DNA of 64,000 nt from Asterochloris sp. CNOR1 (Eukaryota; Chlorophyta; Trebouxiophyceae; Trebouxiales; Trebouxiaceae). Below the pieces are notes generated by a model, which was not told where the DNA came from, made no database searches, and saw nothing but the letters and a program-made list of their open reading frames with translations. Positions within the stretch are counted from its first letter, which is position 1; every line of letters begins with the position of its first letter. Location: positions 2,356,001 to 2,420,000 of the forward strand of contig OZ017757.1 of the NCBI GenBank assembly GCA_963969365.1. Reading direction: 5' to 3'. Of the stretch, positions 24,863 through 38,300 are shown one piece after another. Made by a program: the position numbers and the translations under genes.

Positions 24863-25282
24863 GGCGAAGTGGCTTGAGGTCAAAGCAACATCACTGACAT
24901 CCCCTGAACTGCAAGCCACGCTGTTTTCTTGATCAAGCCGACAGTCTCTGTATATTTTCAGTGAAGTTTACATGAATTCTAAATCGGATTTTAACATACA
25001 CAATGGCTGGTGGTAAGGGCTGAAAGCCTTCATCGGCATGCCTTGCTGCACATCTCTTCTGAAGGCTATGTCCGATGGTTCTTCTTGATGTGGCCCGCCA
25101 TGATCTGCCCTGCAGGAGCAGAGGCACGTCAGAGTGGTGCACTTGCTACTGTGCTTGACACTTCTAATCTCTGTTGCTTGCCTGCGTCATGCTCCTTTTG
25201 GCATGTGGCCAATGCTTTCCCTCCTCAGCTGTTGAATAACGGTGAGGGCCACTGCAGCCATCACCAGGCGTGCCTCCATCAG
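24863..25282. other. Spacer upstream of the coiled-coil gene
   Basis: About 0.4 kb between the DUSP12 stop and the ATG of the coiled-coil gene, both on the minus strand. A minus-strand acceptor-like site at about 25110 is followed by a short frame (MAGHIKKNHRT then stop) of unknown meaning. Nothing else is recognised. Confidence 0.4.
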
Positions 25283-27550
25283 TCACCCGCCAGCCAGAGC
25301 TGCCGGGCCCACAAGCGGCCGCCTGATACGCAGCAGCGCCTCAGGCAGCTGCCCCAGATCAGCATCCATGCGTGCAGAGTGGAGCTGGAACGAGGGAGTC
25401 ACCCAGGCTCCGCTGCTGCTCTGGGAGCCAGACCAATTGAAGGACCCCAGGCGCGCCGAGCACCTGCAGCATTACAAGTGTGCTTTAATGTCACACGAGT
25501 GAATTAGGTGGCCATTGAGCCATGTGATGCTTGAAGGTCATCCAGCAGCTGTGCCCTCAGAGGACCTGCCACATTCTTGCTGGGCAGCAGATGAAGCAGC
25601 AACGCAGCTGCCACGGGAGCATGCAGCCTTTGTCACTTGCAGGAGGGCTGCGATGCTCCACATGCACATCTTAATCGAGACACCAATGCTGCCCAGAGCA
25701 GCAGGCGTGCTGGTGGATCGCCACTCTCTCCTTGTCAATGGTTTACCCTGGGCAGTAGAGCTTCCCCTGCACTGTGCCATCTGAGATGCCATCCATCCAC
25801 CTCATGGGCTCCACAAAGATCGAATCTTGGTCGACCCCAGGCCTACTCGCCCTCTGCTGTCCACTGCTGCTCCTGCATACACACCACTGGTCCTCCTTCA
25901 GGACCTTCGTGTCAGTGGCACCATGCAGTGAACATGGGACCTGTGCTTGGCAACAGGCGAATTGAAATAGGGCTTCCCAACATTGTGTAGTGCAGAGTGC
26001 GCCACCATGCTGACAGCCCTAGACAGCGCAGATATCAGTGGGCTGAAACTATGCGCACCTGCGCTTGCGAAATGGGAAGGCGCTGGGCCCTGCACCAGCC
26101 TCCACAGGGACTACATTGCGCTGCGTTGCCAGCAGGCGGCGGCATTTGCGGCAGCGGTACGTGGTGCCCTGCAGCAACAGCAGGTTTGTGATGCAGCTGT
26201 GGACTGAGGAAGCCCCTGATGCTTTCGCCTGGCCGTGCCTGAATAGCGTCTGCAGGTGCATTACTTCATGTCATGCATCATGAAAGCGAAATTAAGGACA
26301 GATGCGGGTGAGCAGAGCAACAGCAGCCTGTCGGCACAGCAAAAGTTGCCAGGCGCAGCAATAAGGCACTCAGTATCCGTAACTAGTCCTTCACGGGTAC
26401 TAGGATTGAACAGCAATTGTTTGTTTGTGTGTTTCGTCATTGTGCCTTGCCACAATATGCAATGCACGCCGGCATCCGGCTGCACAGACAGCAGATGCAA
26501 TCACTGGCTGCGGCACAGCCGCGAGCCTGGTGTGCAAGTGCACAAGCAGGCTGGAAGCAGGTGTCGGGACACGAGACACTCGCCTCCGTGTGCTGCAACC
26601 CCACCTGAGGTATGCGGTCTTGGAATCAGGCAGACTCTTCTGCTCCTCTGTGTCCGCTGAGGAAGGACCCAGTCACTCATGCAAAGGCGATTGATGCCCA
26701 CCTGAGCAAGGGAGGCAGCCTCAGGCTCAGGCAGGCTCTCCTGCGCTACGCTGCCATGCTCAGCCCATGAGTCGCCCAGTGTCTGTAGACTGAGGCGCTT
26801 GTACGCCTCATGCTGGGGGTCCACTCTGCAGCCCATGGCCTGCCACAGCTCCAGCTGGGCCCTGAAGCCTGCATTGGGGGCTATGCTGGGGTAGACCACA
26901 TGCAGAGAGGCCACCGCTGCCTCCAGGTCCAGCTGCTCGGACCACATGAGGTAGCCCAGCACCACCTGCAGTGCAAGTCGACGCCCTTTCTGGGGCTGTG
27001 TGGGGCTGAGCAGCAGCCCCTGGCTGTTGGCGCAGAGGTGCAACAATGCAGTCTCTCACCTGCACATGGCCTGACAAGTGCTCAGAGCTACAGTCCACAC
27101 AGCGTTGAAGGCTGCTGACTTGAGAGTGGATGTGGGCAGGTAAGTTGCTGCTGTGGCATGCAAGACTCACAGTGACGCTTCTGCTGACGCCCTCGTAGCA
27201 GTGGACCAGCACCCTGCCTCTGCTTGCCAAAGCTCCAGAGATGAAAGCAACTGCCCTGGGGAGATGCTGCAGCAAATTAGAAGTAGCCACGTCGGGCACG
27301 TCCACAAGCAGGTGCTCTGCACCTGCAGCCTCCACGGCTGTTTCCACCTCTGGTGATGCATTGATGACGCTCTGCACGGGGTCGAACACAAGTTATAGTC
27401 TCCTCTCAGCAGAGAGGCTGCTGAACTGCTATTGCAGAGGCAGCTCAAGGTGCCAGGCCTCACCAGGACATGGCTGATCTGAAAGGCCCCTAGCGACTCC
27501 AGTGCCTCCAGGCCACCGAGGTACAGGTCTGCACGGACTGGCCGCGCCAT
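25283..27550 (-). CDS. DUSP12: Dual-specificity phosphatase DUSP12/YVH1 with zinc-binding tail
   Basis: Protein phosphatase of the YVH1 type, which in yeast and animals also acts in late 60S ribosome maturation through its zinc-binding C-terminus. Exons 27550-27464, 27371-27171, 26965-26702, 26168-26059, 25842-25747 and 25463-25283 join in phase: 312 residues, against about 340 in human. The catalytic loop VHCYEGVSRS keeps the HCx5R signature (Cys87, Arg93). The C-terminal domain follows the family closely: YRCRKCRRLLATQRNVV, FVEPMRWMDG, KLYCPGCSARLGSFNW, then AWVTPSFQLHSARMD. Unusually, the Cys-x-Cys normally found after the FNW segment is Ser-Ser-Ser here, and the Cys before the FVEP block appears to be Asp. 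The CxxC pairs remain. Confidence 0.93.
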
Positions 27551-27883
27551 TGCTCTGGAACCTAAATTAGCTTGTGTGACAGAGCTACAACATCATCATG
27601 CACATTTGCAGAACTGCAGGGACAGCCAAGCGGCCTGGATTCTTATTAAGGACCACAATTGCTCTGGAAAGTACATGAAGCTTCATGGGCACAGCCTGCA
27701 GCAAGGTGCAGGCCGCTGAGTGATTCACGGCAGCAGATCACCCAGACTTGCTAAGTTTTGCAGAGAGACAGCAATGACTCCAGCTTCAGGTAAGTCTCCA
27801 TGTATTGCTGTTCCTGCAAGTGCAGCGCTCCAGCTGCCCTGCATTGCTGAGCTGCAAACCTACACGAGCTTGCTTTGTGGGCC
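27551..27883. other. Spacer between two minus-strand genes
   Basis: About 330 bases upstream of DUSP12 and downstream of the next minus-strand gene. A short open frame at 27751-27884 continues past that gene's stop in another phase. No feature is recognised. Confidence 0.4.
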
Positions 27884-28636
27884 TCAAGCGATGCCCATTG
27901 CTGGTGTTTCCAGCCGGCCTTCATGCCTGTACAGCAGCCCGTACAGCAACTGAAGCAAGCAGCCCGGCTCTGTGAGCTCACAGAGCTGCCGGCAGAACGC
28001 ATCACTGGTCAGCACCACAGCATCTGGGTGCTGGCGGTGGCCAGCACATCATGTTGTGGCTTCACAAGCAGGTGCAGCCCTCACCATGTTGCCACTATGG
28101 CTTCCTTGGAAAGCAGTCTATGCAGTGGCGCCCTTGTGACATGGGACCCCTGCAGCCTGCGCACTGGATGGTCGCCAAAGCAGCTCATAGGCAGGTCTGC
28201 CCTGCCTTCTCCTGTGGGGTCTCAACAGAGAGCAGCTCATAATCTGACCATTCCTTCACATTGCCCTGAGGGCGAGGGCTCAATGTGCACTGTCCACAGA
28301 CAACAACATCCTGCTCACTTGTCCTGAAGCGTTGGACAGCACACTTGTGATGGCATGATGAGGCTCGTCGCAGTTGCTCCTGATGATCTGCAAGCTGTAC
28401 ATGGTGCACAGGACTGGTGTGCCCATGTTGGCGGGGTCCAGGCAGTCTTCCTTAACCAGGATGGTGAATGTGACTGGCTCTGTGTCAAAAAAGTTGCTGA
28501 TGCGCATGTGTCCTGCCAGCAGCTGCAGCAAGAGACCAGCAGGGGCCATACTGGTGATGCTTCCCAGAGGCCTCGGCGTGTGCTGCTGACAGGCCAGCGA
28601 GCCCTGGGCTGATGGGGCAGTAGTTGCCTGCGCCAT
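27884..28636 (-). CDS. Unrecognised protein-coding gene (partial model)
   Basis: Three coding-looking segments on the minus strand. 28636-28319 (106 codons, GTGAGC donor) includes AGHMRISNFFDTEPVTFTIL and KEDCLDPANMGTPVLC. 28149-28085 reads SHVTRAPLHRLLSKEAIVAT. A terminal exon ending at 27884 reads DAFCRQLCELTEPGCLLQLL then YGLLYRHEGRLETP. Amino-acid use looks like a folded, conserved protein, but I do not know the family. The join between the second and third segments does not close in phase, so an exon (perhaps GNVKEWSDYELLSVETP at about 28270-28210) or a splice site is wrong. The start could instead be an ATG near 28743. Confidence 0.45.
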
Positions 28637-29356
28637 GCTGCAGGCACTCTATATGATGCCCAGCCTTTGTCCTGCCCCCTGCCTTGGTGGCATGGCAGAG
28701 CCAGGCTGCCTTGATAAATTTTTGGTGCTGCCACGGTGCTCATCGCAAAGCGCAGCAGCATGCTCTCAAGGCACGGACCCTGCTCACCTGGGTTGCGGCT
28801 GTGTCTGGGGCTTCTCTGTACTGCATTGCCTTGGCGCTACCCAGATCTATAGGTCTGTCAGAATTCCCTGGAGCTCAACTTGTTTCAGAGCAACCTCTGG
28901 GTTCATGCAAACATCGCAATGGCATCGTGAGCTGCAGCTGCTGCAGCAGTGCTGCACTGAAGCACATCATGGATCATGAAAACACATGACCTGTGCATGA
29001 CACGTTGATTGCGGATGATCGTCCAGCTCTGCAGGATGAAATGCTCAGCAGGTTAAGTGACGTCAAAGTGAACTAGAAATGAATTCACTTTTGCAGGCAG
29101 ATTTCAGCCTTGGAAGGACGACACCTCCCTGTGACAAGCACGCCCTCACGCATTGAGGCCCCTGCAGCTGACTCTTAGTTGTGCATCGTGGAAGAGACTG
29201 CTCGTCCCCAGGCCAGGGGAATTCCTCTGCAAGCTGTTTTCCGGCATGAGGCTGCCCTCAGCCACAACATAAGTGAAGCCCAATACATCAGGCCATGTTG
29301 AGGCTGACCTGGCGCAGGGGCCCAAGCTTGGCTCCAGATCAGTACAAGGGACTTTG
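28637..29356. promoter_or_regulatory. Divergent promoter region of receptor cyclase A
   Basis: About 0.7 kb between the unrecognised minus-strand gene and the ATG of the plus-strand receptor cyclase. The two are divergent, so both promoters should lie here. No specific promoter element was identified. Confidence 0.4.
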
Positions 29357-32300
29357 ATGCAGCCATGCTGGCGCACACTAGCGCTACTGCTGCTTGGGCA
29401 CCTCCTGACGACTACCTCACTGGTCGTGGGGCAGCCCGTAAGTCATTGTTTGCATATCTTGTGCAATCAGCCATGAAGCTGCGTGCCGGCATGTGGCTGT
29501 CTGCGATGCTCTGCATCACTGGCCCTTGCACCAAAGGCGTGTGTTGTGCGTTGCATGGGCACCCCCACTGCCAGACAGGAGTGGCCACCTTGCGAAAGCT
29601 GTTTGTACACATCTGCCTGCCAGAGGCTGCGGGCGACCGCCTGGCAGATGTAAACCTGCGTTGGAGGCCTGGCAGCCCATACATAGCCAACAGGCAAACC
29701 TCTCATTACCTGCCAGGCCGTGGCACCCCTTGATGAGCACCAGCTGCTTGGCAGCCATGCATGGCTGACCTGTGCCTGCACCAAACTCTCTTGCTGGTGC
29801 CTGCAGCCACTGCCCGCCGTCTGTGAAAGGCACGCCCTGCCGTGTGGCAGGCATGGCAGGCATGCATAGCTGACCTCTTTTCAGCGGACATACTTGTTGT
29901 CAGTACCTGCTAGCCCCTGGCATCGCCTGCCAGCTGCGCCTTGGCGTGGAGGCCTGGCAGGCATGGCTGACCTCTGCCTGCGTTAACATCTTATATTGGA
30001 GCTTGCCAGCCCCCGGGCTGCACCCCTGCAGGCTTTGGAACTTTGTAAAAGGCGTGGCAGCCATACATAGCTGACATCTTCTCAATAGGCACAATCCTCA
30101 TCAAAAACCTGCTGGACCTTGGCACCGCCTGCCAGCTGCGCTTTGCTGTGGTCACCTCACCTCTGCCTGCACTGACACCTCTTGATTTGGCTTGCAGGCC
30201 CCCAGCACCTCCTGCCAGCTGTGGATGTGTGTCGGAGGCGTGGCGGCCATGCATAGCTGGCCTCTTCCACCAGGCATACCTCTTGTTGGTGCCTGCAGGC
30301 TCCCAGCCCCCCCTGCCAGCTGCGCATTGGCCTGGATGGCTCCTATGGCGTGGCTGCTGTCACCAACAGGTGGACGCCCACCTTCTCAGCCTTCCTCAAC
30401 CAGCAGCTGCAGGGCAACCTGAGCTGCACCTTCACCGTGATGCCCTATGCGGAGCCCCTTGACCTCCTCTCGGCGGCCCATGCCGGGGAGCTCGACTTTG
30501 TGTTTGTCAACCCCAGCCTGCACGAGTGCCTCCAGGTGCGGGGCCTGTGCACAGCGCTGTGGATGTTTGTCTTGACTGTACTGTTCGCACAGTGCCTCCA
30601 GCTCTCATGCCTTGGTGCCATGCCTTTCTGCATAGGCGCGCAAAATCCAGCATGAGGGTCTCCAGGTGCAGGGCCGGTGTGTCTTGGCACATGGGGGTTT
30701 CCTGAGGATGACTGTGATTTGGGCTGCTTGCATGTGTCTCCAGGTGCAGAATGTATGGCTTTGCATGCATCCAGTTGTGCACACCAGTGGGTAGCTTGCA
30801 TGATGTGGAGATGCTCTAGGGCTCAGCTTCCAGGCCAAGAACTTGCCTGCACGAGGGCGCCTCCAGGGACCTTGCATCTGGTCGGCAGCCTGCACGAGTG
30901 CCCCCTGGTGCTGCGCCCTGCCTCTGCATGCTGCTTGTTGCACTGGGCTAGTTGACAAGGGTCGCTGCAGCACTCAAGTTGCCTTGGTGCTGGGAAGGTT
31001 GCTGGGAGACCCCGGCAGCAGGAAATGTTGGCTCCTCTGAGGTGTATTGCATGTACATCTGGCATGGTCCAAGAATTCAGCTTCTGCAACTTGAGCATCA
31101 GCGGCCATGGCAAGGCCTAGTGTGCAGTGCCCTGGGCTGAGCAGCTTCTGACATCCTGGCCATGAGCAAGCTGAAATCCCTGCCAGTAGCCTGGGTGTGC
31201 ATCCGCTGCAGGCAAACGACAGCATCAGCCCACTGGCCACTCTGGTGAGTTACTACAACCCTCCTGGCGTTGCGTGTGACGTGTACGGCGGCGCCATCAT
31301 CGTGAAGGCCAATCGTACAGACCTGAACGTTGTTCAGGACCTCAAGAACCAGGTGGTGAGTGAACATCTGTAACACATAGCTTGCGTACTGCCAGCCTGC
31401 CCCTGGGACTGGTGCTGCCCTGGTGGCATGCTTTCAGCGGGATGCACAAAGCCTGCAGGCCAAGCATTAGCCTGCATCTGACTGCCAGCACCCTGAAGAA
31501 CTTTTTGTAGAGATTGACAACTTTGGTGCATGTCAAGCATGCTGGGGACAGCTCACAGCGTGGGCTGCAGGCTGCCCCAGGCTAGCACTGCCGCTCTGTT
31601 CCCGTGCCAGCTGCAGCCTGCAGCAGCAAAATGCAGCGCGCTGGACTGCGCCATTCCAACATTGTCACCATGAGGTGACCCTGACAGGCTTCTGCATGCC
31701 TGACAGGTGGAGATGGGGTTCATTGATTTGATTTCAGCCTGGCAGATGCAGTATGAGGCGCTCCAAGCGAATGGGATCTACCTCTTTGCAGATGCTAAGC
31801 AGGTGCGATTGCAAGACCTGCATCAAGCCGCGGGGTCTGCTGTCAAACACTTGGGCAGCTTTTCTGGCTGGCATCCACAGAAGCTGAGGCTGCCCGTGCT
31901 GCGACCAGTCTGCAGCCCATGCTGTGCTCAGTGAGAAGCTTAGGGGTCTGCCGTTTTCTCATGGCATGTCAGCAGCAGCCGCAACTCCAGGACACCCAGG
32001 GGACAAGTTGGCAATTGCAGCTAAAAGCGTACCTGTTTCAGTGCAGCAAATGCAGCCACAAGCAGCACCTCAGTACAAAGAACATGACTTTCAGCACCCA
32101 GATGCATCACCACATGTGGCCCTGTTGACATCAGGCAGCACCATTGAGCCCTGAGACAATCGCCAGACGCTGCACCACACAGGAACAACACTCCAGAGCT
32201 GCAGTGCACAGCTCTGCTTCCTAGCCCAACATCCAAAGAGGTGTGTATCCCACAGAACCTCGACTCCACAGCTGTGCTGCTTGCAGGTCATCATGGCAGC

Positions 32301-35300
32301 CACACCCTTCATCCAAGAGGCCAACGATGTCCTTTCTGGCCAGGCCGATGCAGCCTTTGTGCGGGCCGACTGGCTAGCCACTGGCCAGGACGGGGTGGAC
32401 CCCAGCCAATTCAAGGTTCTCTCGGCGGTGAGCCTCTACATATGGGGAGTGTGCTGTGCACACCATCCAGCCCGTGAGACGTGCGTCTGGCAAGTGTCCT
32501 GCCTTGCTGGGCTGCTGCTGAGGGGGCGGGCTGCATTACAGCAGAGGTGGATTGACACTGCTTGCAGGGCCATTGTATGGCATGCTGCCTGGCCTTTGGG
32601 GCAGTACGCAGACAGGCAGGGGTGCCTCACTGGTGTGGGAATAAACTAATCCCTGCTGCTCGCCTGCTGCAGCACACCTACTCAGTCTACCCCTTCAACT
32701 GCAGCACTGACCTGTACCCTGAATGGGCCTTCTCGGCGCTGCCCAGCGTCTCAAAGACCATTCAAGTGGCAGTGGCATCGACCCTCTGGTCGTGAGTGTC
32801 CCACTGCTTGCTGCTTGTGCAAGGACATGTGGCCACAGAACTGCACCCTGGTTGCAAGCATCCCATTACATGGTGCTCATGCAGTGCAGCTGGGTGCTGC
32901 AGCATGCTGACTGTTCTCTGGGCGTGAGTAACCCGCTGCTTGCTGCCCGTGTGGCGCATCTGTGTCCTGCAGCATTCAGCCACGGGATGACTTTCTATGG
33001 TCTGTTGCCTGTTGGTCACACCTCAAAGCAGAGTAAGGCCGAACATGAGCCCTAAGGCCTTCAACTGCAGCGCTGCCTGCTGCTCACCCTTCACGCTGGT
33101 GGGCAGCACTGATTTTGTGCAGGAAACCTCGACCAAGCTGTGCAAACCCCAATGTTCAGGTGCCGCATGTCAGCTGGCCTGTGTCACCCGGTGCACATGC
33201 TGTCATGCAGAATGTCACAGACAGACCCAACCTCGAGTGCTTTTGTGGCTGCGGGCAACTACAGTCACTGGACCACACCAGGATCTTACTTGCAAGTGAG
33301 CAAATAAGGTTGCTGGCTGGGCCTGGACTTTGGCTGGCCTGTTTTAGGTCACATGTTTCACACCAGCAGTGACATGGTCGTTGCACTCTGCACTCTGGGT
33401 GCCTGCATGATTGTGTTGTTCTGCCCGAATGGTTGCTGGCTTGATGCTCATGTGCTCTGCTGTGTTGCTGTTGCCTTCTCTGGAAGCAGCATGCATCGGG
33501 CCAGACACCTTGTGACCTTACTGGCTGTATGTCTCAGAGCCCGTCTGCCATCTCTCGCCTGCTGGCGCTGCTTGCTGCATCCCTGACATTTCTGCTGCGC
33601 TTCCTGCTTCTGCCTGAACTGTTGTGATGCTTGCTGGTTGAGATCGCTCTCGTTGCACCTGGTGGAGAGCTGTGCACAAGCTCTACACACTGAAGCCCCA
33701 ATGTGCTGTTTGCTGTGCATGGCTTCATCTAATGTCATCTGGTGTTGAGCTTTGTGTATGTGTGTGTGTGCAGGTGCACACGCTGCAGAAGGAGGTGGGC
33801 CTCCTGGGCGTTAACGGGACATGTTTGCCAGAAGAGGACCCATACCAGATTGTGGCATGCCCCCCCGGCTTGGTGAAGCTGCCGCGCAGTCTGTGGAGCG
33901 ACATGTGCTCGCGCCATGGCTTGACTTGCCCCCAGGTCAGCGAGCAGCAGGTACAATGACCTTACACCTTGCCCCAGCCTGCTCCCTGCAGCAGGCATGC
34001 AGCAGGCATCTTGTTGCACTGCATTACTTCAGTCTGCGTACTTGCTACACGTCAGTGTGCACACTGCCAGGGCTTCACTGAGCCCCTGTCAGTAAGCAGT
34101 AGGTGCACTGCCCGCATCAGCTTGGCCCTTGTGCATCTGGTTGCAAGCAGGCGTGCACAGGCATCTGGGACGTGACAGATGCACTGCACCTTGTCGCGCA
34201 TGCCAGTGGCTCCTCAAAGCAAGCATGCAGCATGCAAGTGGCTCCTCAAAGCAAGCACGCAGCATGCAGGTAGGCATGTAGACAAGCAGCACCAGCGCAC
34301 AGTGCTGACTTGGCTCAAGTACAGAGGCCCTCTGCCTCTCAAACGCTCACATCTGTGACGTGTGCCCTGGCGGCCTAGCTGGGTGCACCTGCATGGCCAC
34401 ACCACTCCTGTAGGTACCTGGCTCCGCAAACAGCTCCTCACACGTGTCCTGTGCCCTGCAGCCTTCCCCTCTGGGCACGTACCAGTGCATCTGCCAGCCC
34501 TGCGTGCCCCCCATGCCAGTGGGTGGTGCCGCCTTTGGAGGTTTGGGCAAGGCTGGCTTCGCTGGCCTGGTGCTGGCCCTGTTGCTGCTGGTCTCCCTGC
34601 TGGTGTATGTCCTGCTGTTCCACCGGCCTGCGGAGTGGATGCCCCCACGCATCCCCTATGCCAAGCTGCACCTTGGGCGCCATCCGGAGCTGCTGGGAAA
34701 CAGCCGCACTGGGAGGGTGCTGAAGGGGCGCTACAGAGGCAGTGCTGTGGTGAGTGAATGCAAAGTGATCTTTGCATGCTGCTTGGAGGCTGCGTCAGGG
34801 GCATATCTGTGTGGGAGACATGCCAAGTGCAGAGACTTGCCGCCAGGCAGATGGGGACAGAGGTTATCTGCATTGCAGTGGTGCAAGGTTGCACTGGCAG
34901 CCACGCCGCCTGCAGCCACGACAAGGCTGCTGCTGTGTCAGGCCTGGTCCTGTAAGCAACAGCAGAGCTCTGAGCAGCACAGCACCTCACTGGCTGCTGG
35001 CCTGCAGGCAGTGAAGCGTATGCTTCCGCCAGCTGACCCCCTGAAGGCGTCCCCATTCAACCTGGATGCCCCAGAGCTGCTGCGCCTGCAGAGCCAGGTT
35101 TTGGACCGGGCGCTGATGGAGCAACGCAGCACGTTGGAGGACAGGTGGGTTTCTGCAATCAGGTTTGTGGGGCATACTGTTGCCAGTCCAACAGAAAGGC
35201 TGTAGAAGGCAGGTGAGCAGGCTTATGCTCAGCTGATGGGGCCTCAAGGAGCAGCGCAGTCCATCAGAACAGCAGTGAGATTGTGCAGCACCGCTGTGTG

Positions 35301-38300
35301 GGGCTGGGCAGGACTTGCACACCTGTGAATCCTGCAAAGGAGAGCAGGCTCAAGTTCACCCAAGCGCTCATGGCTCCTGGAGCTGCCGCTTGGGGGAAGG
35401 TGCGTCATGGCATAAAGGGAGCCAGAAGCTGGTGGGCTCTGCCATGGCCAACTGAGCATTGCAGGCAAGCTCAGGGACCAGCTCAGTATCCCAGAGGAGA
35501 GGTGGGGTTCGTTATGTCAGTGCAGTGCACTGCTCATGTTCTGTCAATGCCTGTCATTGTTGGCAGCAGATTGTGCTTTGGCTCATCAAGCATTGCAGCG
35601 CCCTTGGGGGGAAAGCAGGTGTCATACTAAAGCTCAGCACCCTTACGCCATAGTCAGGATGCAGCAGCTTGTCAGAATGCTGACTCGAGAAGCCCTATGA
35701 CGCATCCCGTTATCAATCATTGCTTTTGCAGGCCCTGGCCTATCAAAGTCATGGCGGGCTTGTGACAGTCATGCTGTAATTGACTATCACTTAATGATCA
35801 GATCCTGCTTGGTGCTGATTCAGGCTCCTATCTCTCACAGTTGCGGCTGATAGCAGCTGTGGCACAATGCTTGACGGCTCGTGGCCTGTCATCACTCCCT
35901 GGATCTCATTACAAGCTGCCGCAGGCCACTGTCCATCACTGCAGCCGGCAACACACCCTGCCATGCTCCCCCAATAGCTACTTCATCGGATCACTTGTTA
36001 TCAAAGACAGCCTGTGATTGCTGTAGGTGCTGTGCATCACTATGTCAGCTGGCAGCGCCCAGGCGTCCCGGCCATGCCTCACCTTGAGTGTTGGGTCCCT
36101 CAGATCGTTGATTTCTTGAAAGCAGTCTGTGACTGCTGCAGACCATTGTCCATACAACCATGGCCGGTCCACCTCGCCCTGCTTCACCCAATCATGTGTC
36201 ATCCCTCAGATCACATGTGAATGTGGTACAGCCTGTGACTGCTGCAGGCCATTGTCCATCACGATCGCGGGCGGCTCACCTCACTGTGCTTCACCCAGGG
36301 GTGCAATCCCTCAGATCACTTGCTTTTTTCCAATGCAGCCTGTGACTCCTGCAGTCTGTTGACCATCATATATGCAGGCGGCCAACCTCGCCAAATTTAC
36401 CCAATGGCGCAAACTCTCAGATCATTGATTCCCTGACTGCAGCTTCTGACTGCTACAGGCTGCTGTCCACCGCGATTGTGGGCAGCTCACCTCACTGTGC
36501 TCTACTCAAAGGTATGATGCCTTAAGTTACTTGTTTCTTGCAGCCTGTGATTGCGGCATTCTGCTGTCCATGTTAGTTGCAGACGGCCAACCTCGCCAGC
36601 AGCATCACCAGTGATGTGACCCCTCAGATCACTGAATTTGTTACTACAGCCTGTCATTGCTGCAGGCCTTGTCCATCACAACTGCAGCTGGCGGCATCCA
36701 GCCCGCCTCACCATGCCTCGCCCAATCAACTCTCTATGAGATCAGTAGTTCACAGAACGTAGCCTGTGCATCCTGACGTCCACAGTTGCTGACAGCCCAC
36801 CTTGCCGTGCTTCACCTAACGCCGAGTCCATCAGACCATCTGTGTACTGAGTACTTCTTGTGACTGCTGCAGGCCAGTGCCCATCACAGTTGTGGCTGGC
36901 AGCGCCCTGCCGAAGCCCTGAGACCCCCCTGCCATGCATCACTGGGTGGCCACTTGTTCAGGTCAGTGCATCACAGAAACAAAGCTTGTCGCTGCCTGCA
37001 GGCCGCTGTCCATCACCATTGCAGCTGGCAGCGCTCTGCCGACCCCAGGAACCCCCCTGCCACGCATCACCTCAGGCATCAAGCCCTCCCCCTTGGAGGG
37101 AGTGTCCCTGGACAAGGGCAACAGGGACTCCCTGGACATGCGCTTTGCCAGCCTCAGCCTGATCCAGGTGGTGGGCAGCTCAGGCTCGGTGGACTCTGAG
37201 ATCAGCGCCGGCACCGTCTCATCTGTGGCACCCAGGTGGCAATGGTTTGTGCTGGCCCGGCAGCATCCCCTGGACATTGTGCCAGAATTGCCTTGTCTGT
37301 GGTGGCAGGTGGGCATATTGGAGAGCTTTCCATCAGGCGTGTTTGTCAGCATCTTTGCCTGGCAATGTGGCATCAGCACCAGCCCTGAGTACGCATGTAA
37401 ACCTGGCTATCGGCGGCCTGTCAACAGTCTTTGAGGTTTGCGCTGGCCTTGTATCATACGGGCCACCCAGGTGGGTGGCTATTCGGGTCACGCTGGCTGA
37501 AGGCAGGCACCCTTCTCCCTCTGATATCCTTGATTGTGAGGAGCCTGACTGCTTCGCAGACAGCTGTCACTGTTCACGGGTCGAGAACTGTTGTGTAACT
37601 CAGCCAGACAACAGGAGATTCTATGACTAGGAGCGCCATCTGCACCATTAGACAGTGGAAACCCTTCTGCACATCTGTGCCTGCATCATCTTTGAACTTT
37701 CCGGATGTGTGCCTGTCTTCAGTCCTCGCACAGCCATCTGCCTGCCTGAAACACATACTGAGGGCGTTGTTGCTTCCAGGGGTGTCATACCGCATATGAG
37801 GCAGCAATTGCACCCACGGCACTGGGCGCGGCGGCTCGGGGGCCACACCAGAGTCGCCCTCAGCCCAGCAGCTGCCAGACAGCGACGCAGAGTCGTTGCG
37901 GTGAGCGGGGCCCCACGCATGCTCTGCAGATCTGCAGCGCAGGGTTGCGCTGCACATGCTGCCTTCACAAGCCCTCTAGGGAAGCATATGAGGCTGCCAC
38001 TTACAGTGCTGTCCCAGAAGCAGTGCATGTATGCAAGCATGCAGCACACCAAGCTTGCTTGCAACGAAGCCTATGCAGCTGTGTGGTCAGTCAGGCTGCT
38101 ATGGCTCCCCAAGAAAGGGTTTCGGCAAGTGTGCATCACATCAGGCGGCTTCCACCGGCCTGGCCTGTGCTCAACAAGAGATTGCAGTTTAATCCTGTCT
38201 GGCACTGGTAGGGTAGGCACAACCCCAATTGGAGGGTTGGTGGCCTGCGCTTGGTGCTTCACTCACAGCGCAGCTCCTGGCTGCAGGCTCTGAAGGAAGC

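Noticed and set aside
25075-25115. MAGHIKKNHRT mini-frame on the minus strand
   Set aside because: Too short, no recognised family, and two other frames of the same stretch are also open.
35880-37001. CRISPR array or transposon-derived satellite
   Set aside because: Units are degraded, lack constant repeats with unique spacers, and each carries sequence of the adjacent exon start; no transposase or terminal repeats were seen.
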